This document shows, one piece after another, positions 7,878-17,503 of a stretch of 64,000 bases of DNA. Source of the stretch: Flavobacterium limicola (GTDB lineage Bacteria > Bacteroidota > Bacteroidia > Flavobacteriales > Flavobacteriaceae); the NCBI RefSeq assembly GCF_003634755.1, contig NZ_RBXA01000001.1, positions 682,001-746,000 on the forward strand. Direction: 5' to 3'. The translations under genes were made by a program, and so were the position numbers. The notes under the pieces were generated by a model. That model was not told the DNA's origin, did no database searches, and saw only the letters and a list, made by a program, of their open reading frames with translations. Position 1 is the first letter of the stretch, and each line of letters opens with the position of its first letter.

Positions 7878-9674
7878 CTAATCATTCAGCTTCAAAACAG
7901 CCATAAATGCTTCTTGTGGAATTTCAACATTTCCAACCAGTCTCATACGTTTTTTACCTTTTTTCTGTTTTTCCAAAAGTTTACGTTTACGAGAAATATC
8001 TCCACCATAACATTTGGCAGTTACATCTTTACGTAATGCTTTTATCGTTTCACGCGAAATAACTTTCACACCAATTGCAGCTTGAACAGGAATGTCAAAT
8101 TGCTGACGTGGAATTAATTCTTTTAGTTTCTCACACATTTTTTTACCAATAGAATATGCATTATCGGCATGCATCAAAGAGGATAAAGCATCAACAATGG
8201 TAGCGTTCAATAAGATATCTACTTTAACCAAATTAGAGGTTCGCATCCCAATTGGCGTGTAATCAAAAGAAGCATATCCTTTAGAAACTGTTTTCAAACG
8301 GTCATAAAAGTCAAATACAATCTCTGCCAAAGGCATGTCAAAAGTCAACTCGACACGTTCGGTAGTCAAATACGTCTGATTGGTAATCAACCCACGTTTT
8401 TCGATACACAAACTCATTACATTTCCAACATAATCGGATTTGGTAATGATAGTTGCTTTTATAAAAGGCTCTTCAACATGATCCAAACGAGAAGGCTCCG
8501 GCAAGTCCGAAGGATTATTTACGATAAGCGGTGTTGTAGGGTCTTTTTTTGTGTAAGCTAAATATGAAACGTTGGGAACGGTAGTAATCACAGTCATGTT
8601 AAACTCTCTCTCCAAACGCTCCTGAATAATTTCCATGTGCAACATTCCCAAAAATCCACAACGGAAACCAAACCCCAAAGCTGCTGAACTTTCCGGCAAA
8701 AATACCAACGAAGCATCATTCAACTGCAGTTTTTCCATAGAGTTTCTCAACTCTTCATAATCTTCAGTATCTACAGGATAAATTCCCGCAAAAACCATTG
8801 GTTTTACATCTTCAAAACCAGTAATTATATTGGTAGTCGGGTTTTTCGCATCTGTTAGCGTATCACCCACTTTTACTTCTTTTGCTTCTTTGATCCCAGA
8901 AATTAAATATCCAACATCACCTGCAGAAATTACTTGTTTCGGAACTTGGTTTAGTTTCAAGGTACCAATTTCGTCTGCAAAATATTCATTTCCAGTAGCC
9001 ATGAATTTTATCTTTTGGCCTTTTTTTATTTGTCCGTTTTTCACACGGAAAATAACTTCGATTCCGCGAAACGGATTGTAATGTGAGTCAAAAATCAATG
9101 CTTGTAACGGCTCATCTACATTTCCTGATGGAGGCGGAATTTTTTCGATAATTGCTGCCAATATATTTTCTACACCAAAACCAGTTTTACCCGATGCGTG
9201 AATTATGTCTTCTAATTTACATCCAAGTAAATCAATAATATCATCGCTTACTTCCTCAGGATTGGCACTTGGTAAATCGACTTTATTCAAAACTGGAATT
9301 ATTTCTAAATCATTTTCTAAAGCCAAATATAAATTCGAAATCGTTTGTGCTTGGATACTTTGCGCTGCATCTACAATCAAAAGTGCACCTTCGCAAGCTG
9401 CAATCGAACGAGAAACTTCATATGAAAAATCGACGTGTCCTGGAGTATCAATCAAATTCAGAATGTATTCTTGCCCTTTGTAGGTGTATTCCATCTGAAT
9501 CGCATGACTTTTTATGGTAATACCACGTTCGCGCTCCAAGTCCATATTGTCTAGTAATTGCGCTTTTTCCTCACGAGCAGTAACGGTTTGTGTTGCGCCT
9601 AATAATCGGTCAGCAAGCGTACTTTTTCCGTGGTCAATATGTGCAATTATGCAAAAATTCCTTATGTGTTTCAT
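7878..9674 (-). CDS. lepA: elongation factor 4 (LepA) GTPase
   Basis: Ribosome-associated translational GTPase of 598 aa, the normal length for LepA/EF4, implicated in back-translocation or 30S biogenesis. Visible motifs: G1 [15 protein letters not shown]2 region [11 protein letters not shown]3 [13 protein letters not shown]4 NKVDLPSA. Domains II and III follow, and the LepA-specific C-terminal domain ends with [19 protein letters not shown]. The start ATG gives [18 protein letters not shown], typical for the family. A perfect leftward -7 box (complement of CAAATATA, 9719-9726) lies about 45 bases upstream. Confidence 0.98.
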   Translation of the reverse strand: MKHIRNFCIIAHIDHGKSTLADRLLGATQTVTAREEKAQLLDNMDLERERGITIKSHAIQMEYTYKGQEYILNLIDTPGHVDFSYEVSRSIAACEGALLIVDAAQSIQAQTISNLYLALENDLEIIPVLNKVDLPSANPEEVSDDIIDLLGCKLEDIIHASGKTGFGVENILAAIIEKIPPPSGNVDEPLQALIFDSHYNPFRGIEVIFRVKNGQIKKGQKIKFMATGNEYFADEIGTLKLNQVPKQVISAGDVGYLISGIKEAKEVKVGDTLTDAKNPTTNIITGFEDVKPMVFAGIYPVDTEDYEELRNSMEKLQLNDASLVFLPESSAALGFGFRCGFLGMLHMEIIQERLEREFNMTVITTVPNVSYLAYTKKDPTTPLIVNNPSDLPEPSRLDHVEEPFIKATIITKSDYVGNVMSLCIEKRGLITNQTYLTTERVELTFDMPLAEIVFDFYDRLKTVSKGYASFDYTPIGMRTSNLVKVDILLNATIVDALSSLMHADNAYSIGKKMCEKLKELIPRQQFDIPVQAAIGVKVISRETIKALRKDVTAKCYGGDISRKRKLLEKQKKGKKRMRLVGNVEIPQEAFMAVLKLND

Positions 9675-9784
9675 TTTCTGTATCTGTCAATTTTACTGAT
9701 GCTCTCGCATTTAATTTGCAAATATAAGGTAAAAGTTTGACAGTTGAATTCGATTTAATTATGTGGGGTTTGAAAAATTAAGAA

Positions 9785-10156
9785 TTAAGGATTTGTTTGC
9801 TTGTAATTGAATTTTGCTTTGTAAAAAGTAGTGTCTGTTGTGGAGAAATTGACTCTTCGGTTGTCTTGGTTTTCAAATTCTAAACTCTCATTTACCATAA
9901 ATTTTATTTCAGTAAACGTATAACCAGTTTCAAAAGTAATGGTTAACTGGTATAGACTGTCTTTTTTAATGGCCCTCATTTCACTGCTTTTGCTCCATGA
10001 TAAGGGTTTGTCATTCCCTTTTATACCCACAGTTTTAATGTTTTTTATTTCGGATGCATCCAATGTAAAAACAACTATTTTGTGATACGTTTTTTGAACG
10101 CAACTTGTCAAAATTAAAGAAAGTAATAGTGTTATTATTGCTAGTTTAGTTTTCAT
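9785..10156 (-). CDS. small lipoprotein with starch-binding-like (CBM/E-set) fold
   Basis: Exported lipoprotein of 123 aa. The signal peptide MKTKLAIITLLLSLILTSC ends in a lipobox with Cys19. The mature part (VVFTLDASEIKNIKTVGIKG, then PLSWSK, TGYTFTEIKFMVN, DNRRVNF) has the beta-sandwich pattern seen in CBM20/CBM48-like domains attached to Bacteroidota esterases and amylases, here with no enzyme attached. It is the last gene of a leftward group with DoxX and the GIN-domain protein. The fold assignment is by eye; carbohydrate binding is not shown. Confidence 0.7.
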   Translation of the reverse strand: MKTKLAIITLLLSLILTSCVQKTYHKIVVFTLDASEIKNIKTVGIKGNDKPLSWSKSSEMRAIKKDSLYQLTITFETGYTFTEIKFMVNESLEFENQDNRRVNFSTTDTTFYKAKFNYKQTNP

Positions 10157-10164
10157 AATACGCG

Positions 10165-10641
10165 TTATTTTTTAGATAATAAATAATCAATTCCAAATTT
10201 TCCTGAACCAAGGATTAAATAGAACATTGTTATCCAAAGAAATCCCATTGCGGCAAGACAATTCCATAGTCCGTTGTTGATTTGTTGCATGAAAATAGCA
10301 ACCAGCATCGTGCAGATAATAAGGAATGATGTTACTCTTGTTTGCAGTCCCAGTAGTAAAAATATGCCGCCAACTGCTTCTGCAAAGGCACCCATCCAAG
10401 CAAAGAACGCTGGAGCAATAGCAAAAATTCCTCCATAACTAGCAACATCATTGGGGAACCAAAAAGCGACTTCAAATAATCCTAAATTATTGTCAATTGG
10501 TGACCAGGGCATTCCGAATTTTGCTGCTCCAAAATCGAAAGCGAGTAAATATCCACATACAATTCGCGGAATTGTTAAAAATAAATCTTGTGACCAATTT
10601 GGTAATAGTATAGGTTTTGTAATTCTAGTGAGTAGTTTCAT
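10165..10641 (-). CDS. DoxX family membrane protein
   Basis: Integral membrane protein of 158 aa with four hydrophobic segments. FLTIPRIVCGYLLAFDFGAAK, FAWMGAFAEAVGGIFLLLG and TSFLIICTMLVAIFMQ carry the family pattern, including the conserved E in the second segment. DoxX proteins are small quinone- or redox-linked membrane proteins whose role in most bacteria is undefined. The gene starts 20 bases after the stop of the GIN-domain gene and ends 8 bases before the lipoprotein start, so the three are probably one transcript. Confidence 0.85.
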   Translation of the reverse strand: MKLLTRITKPILLPNWSQDLFLTIPRIVCGYLLAFDFGAAKFGMPWSPIDNNLGLFEVAFWFPNDVASYGGIFAIAPAFFAWMGAFAEAVGGIFLLLGLQTRVTSFLIICTMLVAIFMQQINNGLWNCLAAMGFLWITMFYLILGSGKFGIDYLLSKK

Positions 10642-10661
10642 ATTTTTTAGATTTGAATTTG

Positions 10662-11327
10662 TTAGAGTTTAAGAATTAAATCTCCATTGCCTGATTTTTT
10701 TGAGCCCGAATCAAAATTTGCTTTGCCTGTATTTATGATATCGCCATTTCCGGTCAATCTAGCTGAAAGTGTTTCAGAAACATTTACAATTAAATCTCCG
10801 TTTCCAGTGCTTTTTAATTCCGCTTTTTTAACGTTAAGATTAGAAGCATCAACATCGCCATTTCCAATTTTAATAATGTCCAAAACATCAACTGTACCAC
10901 TAATATTGCTATCACCATTTCCAGTATTTTCCAGTTTAAAGTAATGGCCTGAAATATTCTGAACACTCAAATTACTGTTTCCGGAATTTTTAATGACACT
11001 CGCTTCTGGCATTGTAATTTTGATTTTTGAATTGTTATTTTCAACATACATTTGATTGTCTTTGTTTCCTTTGAATTGAATTTTTAATTCATTCTCTGAA
11101 ACATTTTCCGATAGATGTAAAAGACTTTCTAGGTTGTCATCAATTGTAATTAAAATACTCCAAGGTTTACCAATTTCGACTTCGATTTTTCCATCTAAAT
11201 CTTCAAAATAGACTTTGTCAAAGTTTTTGTAATCGAAGGTTTTTGTAATTATTTTTCCGGAACCCTTTAGTTGCGCATTTGCAAACGACGTAATTGTTAG
11301 TACGATTGCGAAGAAGATTTTTTTCAT
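10662..11327 (-). CDS. GIN-domain (DUF2807) secreted protein
   Basis: Secreted protein of 221 aa with a signal peptide (MKKIFFAIVLTITSFANAQ) and one DUF2807 / putative auto-transporter adhesin head GIN domain: opening GSGKIITKTFDYKNFDKVYF, then repeated beta-strand turns built on GNGD or SGNSNL (TGNGDSNISG, IGNGDVDAS, TGNGDLIVNV, LTGNGDIINT, SGNGDLIL). The repeats suggest a beta-helix. Common in Bacteroidota, cell-surface or periplasmic, function unknown. It is the first intact gene of a leftward group with DoxX and the lipoprotein and lies 134 bases downstream of a broken AraC-type regulator. Confidence 0.88.
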   Translation of the reverse strand: MKKIFFAIVLTITSFANAQLKGSGKIITKTFDYKNFDKVYFEDLDGKIEVEIGKPWSILITIDDNLESLLHLSENVSENELKIQFKGNKDNQMYVENNNSKIKITMPEASVIKNSGNSNLSVQNISGHYFKLENTGNGDSNISGTVDVLDIIKIGNGDVDASNLNVKKAELKSTGNGDLIVNVSETLSARLTGNGDIINTGKANFDSGSKKSGNGDLILKL

Positions 11328-11461
11328 AATTTATGCTTTAGGTTTTGATGCTGTTAGTAATTAACAACAGGGCAAAGTTGGAGCATAAAAAACTGTTGAG
11401 CGCTTCAAGTTATAATTTGATACTCATTTTTAAAGTGTGTAAATCGTTAAATAAGTGTATT

Positions 11462-12666
11462 TTATAGAAAATCTAGATATTCTTTGGGTGTTTTTCCGGT
11501 ATTTTTTTTGAATGCGCGGTTAAAAGTTGCTTTGGAGTTAAATCCACAATCGAAAGCAATTCCTAGTAAGGTCGATTTTTTATGTTCGCCATTTGCAAAA
11601 CTATTTTTTACAGCTTCAATTCGGTAAGTGTTGATGCAGTCGTTAAAGTTCATTTGAAAACCTTGATTGATGGTTTTAGAAATTATTGAAGCGTTGGTTT
11701 CTAATTTTTTGCTAAATCCGTAAGTGTTAATTCAGGATTTTGATATAGTTTTTGTTCTTGAATCAGCATTTCAATTTTAGATTTCCAATGCTCGATTTCC
11801 GGCGAAATAGTTTCTTCAAAAGTTTCATGCTGAATATCAATAATCGTTTCTGTTTCGTTGGGTTGATTTTCACCCAATAAAAGAACAGGTTTTTTATCAA
11901 ATAATGACATTTTATACGGAATGGACGACAGCACAGGATTAGAATATCCCATGACAGCAATGTAATACATGACAATCGAAAAGAACAAATAAAACCACCA
12001 GCTACCTTTGTAAGATTTCATTTCTGGATAAATATATTCAATGATGTCAAAAATAATTGGCAAAACGAGCATTACCAAAAAGGCAATCAAGTACGTTTTT
12101 ATCCATTTAAACAAAATGGAATCAGCGTAGCTTACCACCTGAAACATTAGTTTTTTGTAGACATTATAATATCGAATACTTAAAATAAAATAAAAAATCA
12201 TCGAGGCTAAACCTAGTTTTTGATACAATGCATCAAAATCCTTGTCCATTCCGTCTTTATAAAAGTAGTAATCACCATAGATGAACTTATCGTAAATAAA
12301 AATGGAGATGATATAAATAAAATAGATACATCCAGGAAGCAAATGACCAATGTCTTTTTTTGAAAATTTAAAAGAAGGATTCAACAAACTTTGCGTGTAA
12401 AAAAAGATTACGGGTCCAATAAAAAAGAGATGCTGAAACGGTGTGTAAAACAAAATATCCCGGTACGGTTGATTGTCATACCAGCCACCAAAACCAAGTA
12501 GCCAAGGTGCAATGTAGAGACTACATAGAAAAATAAAAAGACTCAGCCAATAATTAGATTTGTTTTCGGTTTTAATAGCTTTAGCAAGTAATAGACAACT
12601 GTAAATAATGCCTTGGGTAAAAGAAATAAGTAAAACAGAACTGTAAAATCCAAAGTCAAAGTGCAT
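11462..12666 (-). pseudogene. AraC-type regulator with N-terminal membrane domain, split by one frameshift
   Basis: Two frames together make one regulator. The first (12666 to 11701, 321 aa) has about seven transmembrane helices, a cytoplasmic linker, and the start of an AraC helix-turn-helix (NPELTLTDLAKN), then a stop. The second continues the domain in the -1 frame: after the junction it reads LETNASIISKTINQGF and then the part from 11653 (FNDCINTYRIEAVKNSF, LGIAFDCGFNSKATFNRAF, TGKTPKEYL). The junction is a run of six A on the coding strand (11707-11712). One more A, or a -1 slip on A-AAA-AAT, restores a protein of about 401 aa. It may be a true pseudogene, a homopolymer sequencing error, or a frameshift site. 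The downstream GIN-DoxX-lipoprotein genes are the likely former targets. Confidence 0.85.
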
Positions 12667-12816
12667 CTGTGTGTTTTTGTAAAAATAGTATTAATTTATA
12701 ATCGATTGTTATACTTGGTATTACTTTTTTTTGAGTGTTAATTAACTCAAAATAAAACTATAACAAGTATTTTTATAACTAACTTTGCCTTCCTTTAAAA
12801 TTAAAAAATACTTCAT

Positions 12817-14097
12817 TTGAACTTCGATAAAATTAAAGAAAAATTAGAAATTCTCGCAGATGCGGCTAAATATGATGTGTCATGTTCTTCTAGTGGCGGC
12901 AATCGAAAAAACACTAATAAAGGACTTGGTGATTCGTCAAGTTCGGGAATTTGTCATACTTATACAGAGGATGGGCGTTGTGTTTCGTTATTAAAAATTC
13001 TGTTGACAAATTTTTGTATTTACGATTGTGCCTATTGCGTTACTCGAAAAAGTAATGACATTCAGCGCGCTGCTTTTACCGTAGACGAAGTCGTTGATTT
13101 GACCATCAATTTTTACCGAAGAAATTATATCGAAGGACTTTTTTTAAGTTCGGGAATTTTCAAGAATGCCGATTATACCATGGAACGTTTGGTTCGTGTG
13201 GCCAAAAAATTACGTTTAGAACACAATTTTAACGGATACATTCACTTGAAAAGTATTCCTGGCGCTAGTGATGAATTAATGCGCGAAGCCGGATTATATG
13301 CAGATAGGTTGAGTATGAATCTCGAAATTCCCACTGAATCCGGATTGAAATTATTGGCTCCGGATAAAAACCATCAGGACATGATTAAGCCGATGCGTTT
13401 CGTGAAAAATGAGTTGATTCAATACAAAGAAGAAAAGAAAAAATTCAAAAGCACACCCAAGTTTGCTCCAGCTGGTCAAAGTACCCAAGTAATTATAGGC
13501 GCAACGCAGGAAAACGATTTTCAAATCATTCAGGTTGCGGACCATTTTTATAATAATTTTAATCTGAAACGAGTGTATTATTCCGGTTATGTTCCTGTTT
13601 CTAACGATGCTAGATTACCGGCAATTGGCGCTCAGGTGCCGTTGGTTCGCGAAAACAGACTCTATCAAGCCGATTGGCTCATGCGTTTTTATGGCTTTAA
13701 AGCCAATGAAATTTTAGAAAAAAACAATCCGTTTCTTGATTTAGAAGTGGATCCTAAGATGGGTTGGGCGTTGCGAAACATCACACAATTTCCGGTAATT
13801 ATCCAGAATGCTCCACTAGAAATGATTTTGCGTGTTCCAGGAATCGGAGTAAAATCGGCACATAAAATTGTATATGCAAGACGATTCCAAAACTTGACAA
13901 TGGAACATCTAAAAAAAATTGGCGTATCGGTAAACAGAGCCAAATATTTTATATCAGTAAGCAACGAGAATACCCATTTAAAATTCTTGAACGCCTTGAA
14001 TTTAAAGGAAATTATTTTGGGTGATATGAAATCCAAGTTTGAGAAACCGTTTGATAATCAATTATCATTACTCAATGACACAACTTTCTTACGATAA
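12817..14097 (+). CDS. putative DNA modification/repair radical SAM protein (TIGR03916)
   Basis: Radical SAM enzyme of 426 aa, starting with TTG (NFDKIKEKLEILADAAKYDV, the usual N-terminus). The iron-sulfur cluster ligands are Cys67, Cys71 and Cys74 (CIYDCAYC). Other conserved pieces are SSSGICHTYTEDGRCVSLLK, YIEGLFLSSGIFKNADYTME and LSMNLEIPTESGLKLL. A C-terminal helix-hairpin-helix (MILRVPGIGVKSAHKIVYAR) suggests DNA binding. The family is found paired with TIGR03915 proteins, often fused to uracil-DNA-glycosylase-like domains, and the partner here overlaps the end of this gene. DNA repair or modification is inferred from those associations; the substrate is unknown. A -7 box TAACTTTG (12780-12787) sits about 30 bases upstream. 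Confidence 0.92.
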   Translation: MNFDKIKEKLEILADAAKYDVSCSSSGGNRKNTNKGLGDSSSSGICHTYTEDGRCVSLLKILLTNFCIYDCAYCVTRKSNDIQRAAFTVDEVVDLTINFYRRNYIEGLFLSSGIFKNADYTMERLVRVAKKLRLEHNFNGYIHLKSIPGASDELMREAGLYADRLSMNLEIPTESGLKLLAPDKNHQDMIKPMRFVKNELIQYKEEKKKFKSTPKFAPAGQSTQVIIGATQENDFQIIQVADHFYNNFNLKRVYYSGYVPVSNDARLPAIGAQVPLVRENRLYQADWLMRFYGFKANEILEKNNPFLDLEVDPKMGWALRNITQFPVIIQNAPLEMILRVPGIGVKSAHKIVYARRFQNLTMEHLKKIGVSVNRAKYFISVSNENTHLKFLNALNLKEIILGDMKSKFEKPFDNQLSLLNDTTFLR

Positions 14098-14842
14098 TAC
14101 TTTTGAAGGCTTATTGACTGCGGTTTTCGAAATTTATGAATATAAATATCTAGAACCTAAAATCAGTAAAAAAGACGATCTTCAGCAGAATTTATTTGCC
14201 GAAAAAATAGAAATCGCTACTGATGTTTCTAAATCGGACAGGGTGATAAAAAAACTCAACGTACAAATTGGAAGTGATGGTGTTCGTTGCATTATTTGGG
14301 CTTTTCTCTCCGAAAAACCAGCTGTCGAAGATGTGATTTTCGATGTAATTAATTACGCGGTTCTAAATCCTACTATTAATGTCATGAAGGATTTTTCGAA
14401 TGAAAGTGTCTTGCAAATTTCTCAACTTACTAAAAATGTTGGTCGTGAGAAGCATCGAATGGAAGCCTTTATTAGGTTCGAACAGTTGAAAGACGGTATT
14501 TATTTTGCTAAAATTGACCCTGATTTTGATGTGTTGACTTTGATAATTAGACATTTTAAAAATCGATACCAAGATCAAAAATGGATTATTTATGATTTAC
14601 GGCGCAAATACGGTGTGTATTACGATTTGAATGATGCCGAAATTGTGATGATGGATTTAGACATCAAATCATTGGACGATAAAAACAATCAAGTTTTCTC
14701 AGATACTGAAATCAACTATCAAAAACTATGGTGGGAATATTTTGATCATACCAATATAAAAGAACGAAAAAACACCAAGTTGCACGTTCAACACGTTCCC
14801 AAACGCTACTGGAAATACCTAACCGAAAAGAAAATGTTTTAG
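14075..14842 (+). CDS. TIGR03915 family DNA metabolism protein, partner of the radical SAM enzyme
   Basis: Protein of 255 aa from the ATG at 14075 (MTQLSYDNTFEGLLTAVFEI); the longer frame from 14039 adds 12 residues not like the family. It overlaps the preceding gene by 23 bases, so the two are translationally coupled. Recognisable pieces: an N-terminal YDNTFEGLLTAVFEIYEYK, central EKHRMEAFIRFEQLKDGIYFAKIDPDFDVL, IIRHFKNRYQDQKWIIYDLRRKYGVYYD, and the C-terminal WWEYFDHTNIKERKN...HVPKRYWKYLTEK. In other bacteria this module is fused to a uracil-DNA-glycosylase-like domain; here that domain is absent. No reaction is established. Confidence 0.9.
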   Translation: MTQLSYDNTFEGLLTAVFEIYEYKYLEPKISKKDDLQQNLFAEKIEIATDVSKSDRVIKKLNVQIGSDGVRCIIWAFLSEKPAVEDVIFDVINYAVLNPTINVMKDFSNESVLQISQLTKNVGREKHRMEAFIRFEQLKDGIYFAKIDPDFDVLTLIIRHFKNRYQDQKWIIYDLRRKYGVYYDLNDAEIVMMDLDIKSLDDKNNQVFSDTEINYQKLWWEYFDHTNIKERKNTKLHVQHVPKRYWKYLTEKKMF

Positions 14843-14880
14843 ACTTACAAACATTTACGTATTTTTGCAAAAAAATTCCC

Positions 14881-15873
14881 TTGATAAAAATAGGCAACAT
14901 AGAATTACCAGATTTTCCTTTACTTCTTGCACCCATGGAAGATGTGAGTGATCCGCCGTTTCGTAGATTGTGCAAAATGCATGGTGCCGATATGATGTAT
15001 TCTGAATTTATTTCATCCGAAGGTTTAATTCGTGACGCCATCAAAAGCCGAATGAAATTAGACATTTTTGATTATGAAAGACCCGTAGGAATCCAGATTT
15101 TTGGCGGAGACGAAGAAGCTATGGCGTTGTCTTCAAAAATTGTTTCCACGGTAAACCCAGATATAATCGATATTAATTTTGGATGTCCTGTCAAAAAAGT
15201 GGTTTGCAAAGGAGCCGGAGCCGGAGTTTTGAAAGATGTAGATTTAATGATTCGCTTAACACAAGCCGTTATTGATAGTACGCATTTGCCAGTTACGGTA
15301 AAAACCCGTTTGGGTTGGGATGATAATTCCATTAATATTGATGAGGTTGCGGAGCGTTTGCAAGACATTGGTGTTGCCGCTTTGAGCATACACGCCAGAA
15401 CTCGTGCCCAAATGTACAAAGGTCATTCTGACTGGTCTCACATCGCCCGTGTAAAAAATAATCCTAGAATCACGATGCCTATTTTTGGTAACGGTGATAT
15501 CGATTCTCCTGAAAAAGCATTACAGTATAAAAATGAATATGGCATCGACGGAATTATGATTGGTCGCGCTGCCATTGGTTATCCTTGGATTTTTGACGAA
15601 ATCAAACATTTCTTTAAAACGGGAGAACATTTAGCAAAACCAACTGTTATAGACAGAGTAGAAGCTGTTAGGAATCACCTCACTTGGGCCATGGAATGGA
15701 AAGGGGAACGATTAGGAATTGTTGAAACGCGTCCTCATTATACGAATTATTTCAAAGGAATTCATTCTTTTAAAACCCACAAACAAAAATTAGTAACGCT
15801 AGATAGACCTGAAGAATTATTCGCTGCTTTAAATGAAATCGAAGAAGCGTATGTGGGATACGAGGTTGTTTAA
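14881..15873 (+). CDS. dusB: tRNA-dihydrouridine synthase
   Basis: FMN enzyme of 330 aa that reduces specific uridines in tRNA to dihydrouridine. It starts with TTG (IKIGNIELPDFPLLLAPMED). The N-terminal FMN-binding APMEDVSDPPFR is followed by DINFGCPVKKV with the catalytic Cys at position 102, then TVKTRLGWDD, LSIHARTRAQMYKG and GIDGIMIGRAAIGYPWIF. It most resembles the DusB branch. It lies 38 bases after the TIGR03915 gene and may share its transcript. A bidirectional terminator follows. Confidence 0.95.
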   Translation: MIKIGNIELPDFPLLLAPMEDVSDPPFRRLCKMHGADMMYSEFISSEGLIRDAIKSRMKLDIFDYERPVGIQIFGGDEEAMALSSKIVSTVNPDIIDINFGCPVKKVVCKGAGAGVLKDVDLMIRLTQAVIDSTHLPVTVKTRLGWDDNSINIDEVAERLQDIGVAALSIHARTRAQMYKGHSDWSHIARVKNNPRITMPIFGNGDIDSPEKALQYKNEYGIDGIMIGRAAIGYPWIFDEIKHFFKTGEHLAKPTVIDRVEAVRNHLTWAMEWKGERLGIVETRPHYTNYFKGIHSFKTHKQKLVTLDRPEELFAALNEIEEAYVGYEVV

Positions 15874-15877
15874 AATA

Positions 15878-15907
15878 AAAAAGGCCTAACAATTGTTAAG
15901 CCTTTTT
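15878..15907. terminator. bidirectional terminator between dusB and the MATE gene
   Basis: Stem of about 12 bp with one mismatch around an AATT loop, with A and T runs on both sides. Confidence 0.85.
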
Positions 15908-15909
15908 TA

Positions 15910-17337
15910 TTATACTTTAATACGTTTCCATTTTCCTCTTTTATAAAGAACGATACTTGCCAAAGTAATTGCGGTTTCGGCTATAGGAATCGCCATAAAA
16001 ACACCTGTTGGTCCCATTTTATAATATTTGGATAATAAATAAGCCAATGGAATTTGGAATAACCAGAATCCGAAAAAATTAACCATTGTTGGAGTCCAGG
16101 TATCGCCAGCTCCATTAAATGTATTAATTAACACCATCCCAATTCCGTAAAAAACATATCCTAAACAAATGGTTTGTAATGCTTCAACGGCAATCCTTTG
16201 AATAATAAGATCATCTGTAAAAAATGAAATTAAGGATCTGGAAAAAACTAGGGTAATAACCGTAATAATTGCCATAAAAATAACATTATATTTTGCGGTT
16301 GTAAAAACTGATTTTTCGGCACGTTCAATTTTTTTTGCGCCTAAGTTTTGACCTACCAAAGTTGCGGCTGCATTACTTAATCCCCAAGCTGGAAGAATAA
16401 AAAACATCATGATGCGCAATGCCGTTTGATATCCCGCTGAGCCATAATCTCCACCGGTTGTGGCCACTAATTGAGCCAGAAATATCCAACTGCAGGAAGC
16501 AATTACAAATTGTAATACTCCAGGAGCAGCGATTTTTATCAATGCTTTAATTTGTTCCAAATCTGGGTAAAAATAAGAAGGGATAATTTTTAGAATTCCT
16601 CGACCATTAAATAAATGATACAATTGGTAGAAAACACCAATACTTCTTCCGATAGTTGTTGCCATTGCAGCACCCATCAACCCAAAAGCGGTAATTGGGC
16701 CAAATCCATTAATTAATATGGGACATAAAATAATGTTACAAATATTAGCCAGCCATAGACTTTTCATGGCAATGGCAGCATTTCCAGCGCCACGGAATAT
16801 TCCGTTAATAAGAAATAAAAGCATTATACATAAACTCCCGCCCATCATAATGCGAGTGAAGTCTACTCCGTATTCAGCAGCTTCGACGGAGGCTCCCATC
16901 AATAACAAAATATCTTTGGCATAAATAAAACCAAAAATGCTAATTATAGTATTAATAACAAAAGCAATGATGATGGCTTGCATTCCCGCTTTTGCAGCAG
17001 CAACAGGATCTTTTTCACCAATCCGACGAGCAACAACGGCAGTGGCGGCCATGCTAATTCCGATAGCAAGAGAATATACAATAGTGATTACTGATTCGGT
17101 CAAACCAACCGCTTGAATAGCATAACTGCTTTGTTCTAAATGACCGACAAAATATAAATCGACAAGAGCGAAAACCGATTCCATAAGCATTTCCAATACC
17201 ATCGGAATGGCTAGAAGAATTACTCCTTTTTTGATGCTTCCAGAAGTGTAATCAAAAGATTCGTCTCCTTTGATAGCTTGTTTTAATGTTGTGAAAATTC
17301 GAGAAAATAAGTTTTTTTCTAATGTTGTTTCTGTCAT
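15910..17337 (-). CDS. MATE family efflux transporter
   Basis: Polytopic membrane protein of 475 aa with about 12 transmembrane segments in two related halves, the multidrug and toxic compound extrusion (MATE/NorM-like) layout. The first half opens with KKGVILLAIPMVLEMLMESVFALVDLYFVGHL and has GMQAIIIAFVINTIISIFG; the second half opens at ALIKIAAPGVLQFVIASCSW. It probably exports cationic compounds against Na+ or H+, substrate unknown. Monocistronic and leftward; the 17338-17503 gap upstream holds nothing I can identify. Confidence 0.93.
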   Translation of the reverse strand: MTETTLEKNLFSRIFTTLKQAIKGDESFDYTSGSIKKGVILLAIPMVLEMLMESVFALVDLYFVGHLEQSSYAIQAVGLTESVITIVYSLAIGISMAATAVVARRIGEKDPVAAAKAGMQAIIIAFVINTIISIFGFIYAKDILLLMGASVEAAEYGVDFTRIMMGGSLCIMLLFLINGIFRGAGNAAIAMKSLWLANICNIILCPILINGFGPITAFGLMGAAMATTIGRSIGVFYQLYHLFNGRGILKIIPSYFYPDLEQIKALIKIAAPGVLQFVIASCSWIFLAQLVATTGGDYGSAGYQTALRIMMFFILPAWGLSNAAATLVGQNLGAKKIERAEKSVFTTAKYNVIFMAIITVITLVFSRSLISFFTDDLIIQRIAVEALQTICLGYVFYGIGMVLINTFNGAGDTWTPTMVNFFGFWLFQIPLAYLLSKYYKMGPTGVFMAIPIAETAITLASIVLYKRGKWKRIKV

Positions 17338-17503
17338 GATAAATTAGGATTAATGAGAAAATCAGTCCAGACTTATTAGCTGAACTTAAAAGTAAATAAA
17401 GTGGTCCTAATTATTTTAAAATTAAAGAAGGACTAGACAGAAACTATCATAGCGTTTAGATTTTTTGAAAGGTAAATGTAAATATTCTTTTTAATAAAAA
17501 AAA

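Noticed and set aside
8830..9520. Several frames antisense to lepA
   Set aside because: They are shadows of a conserved gene and encode no recognisable protein.
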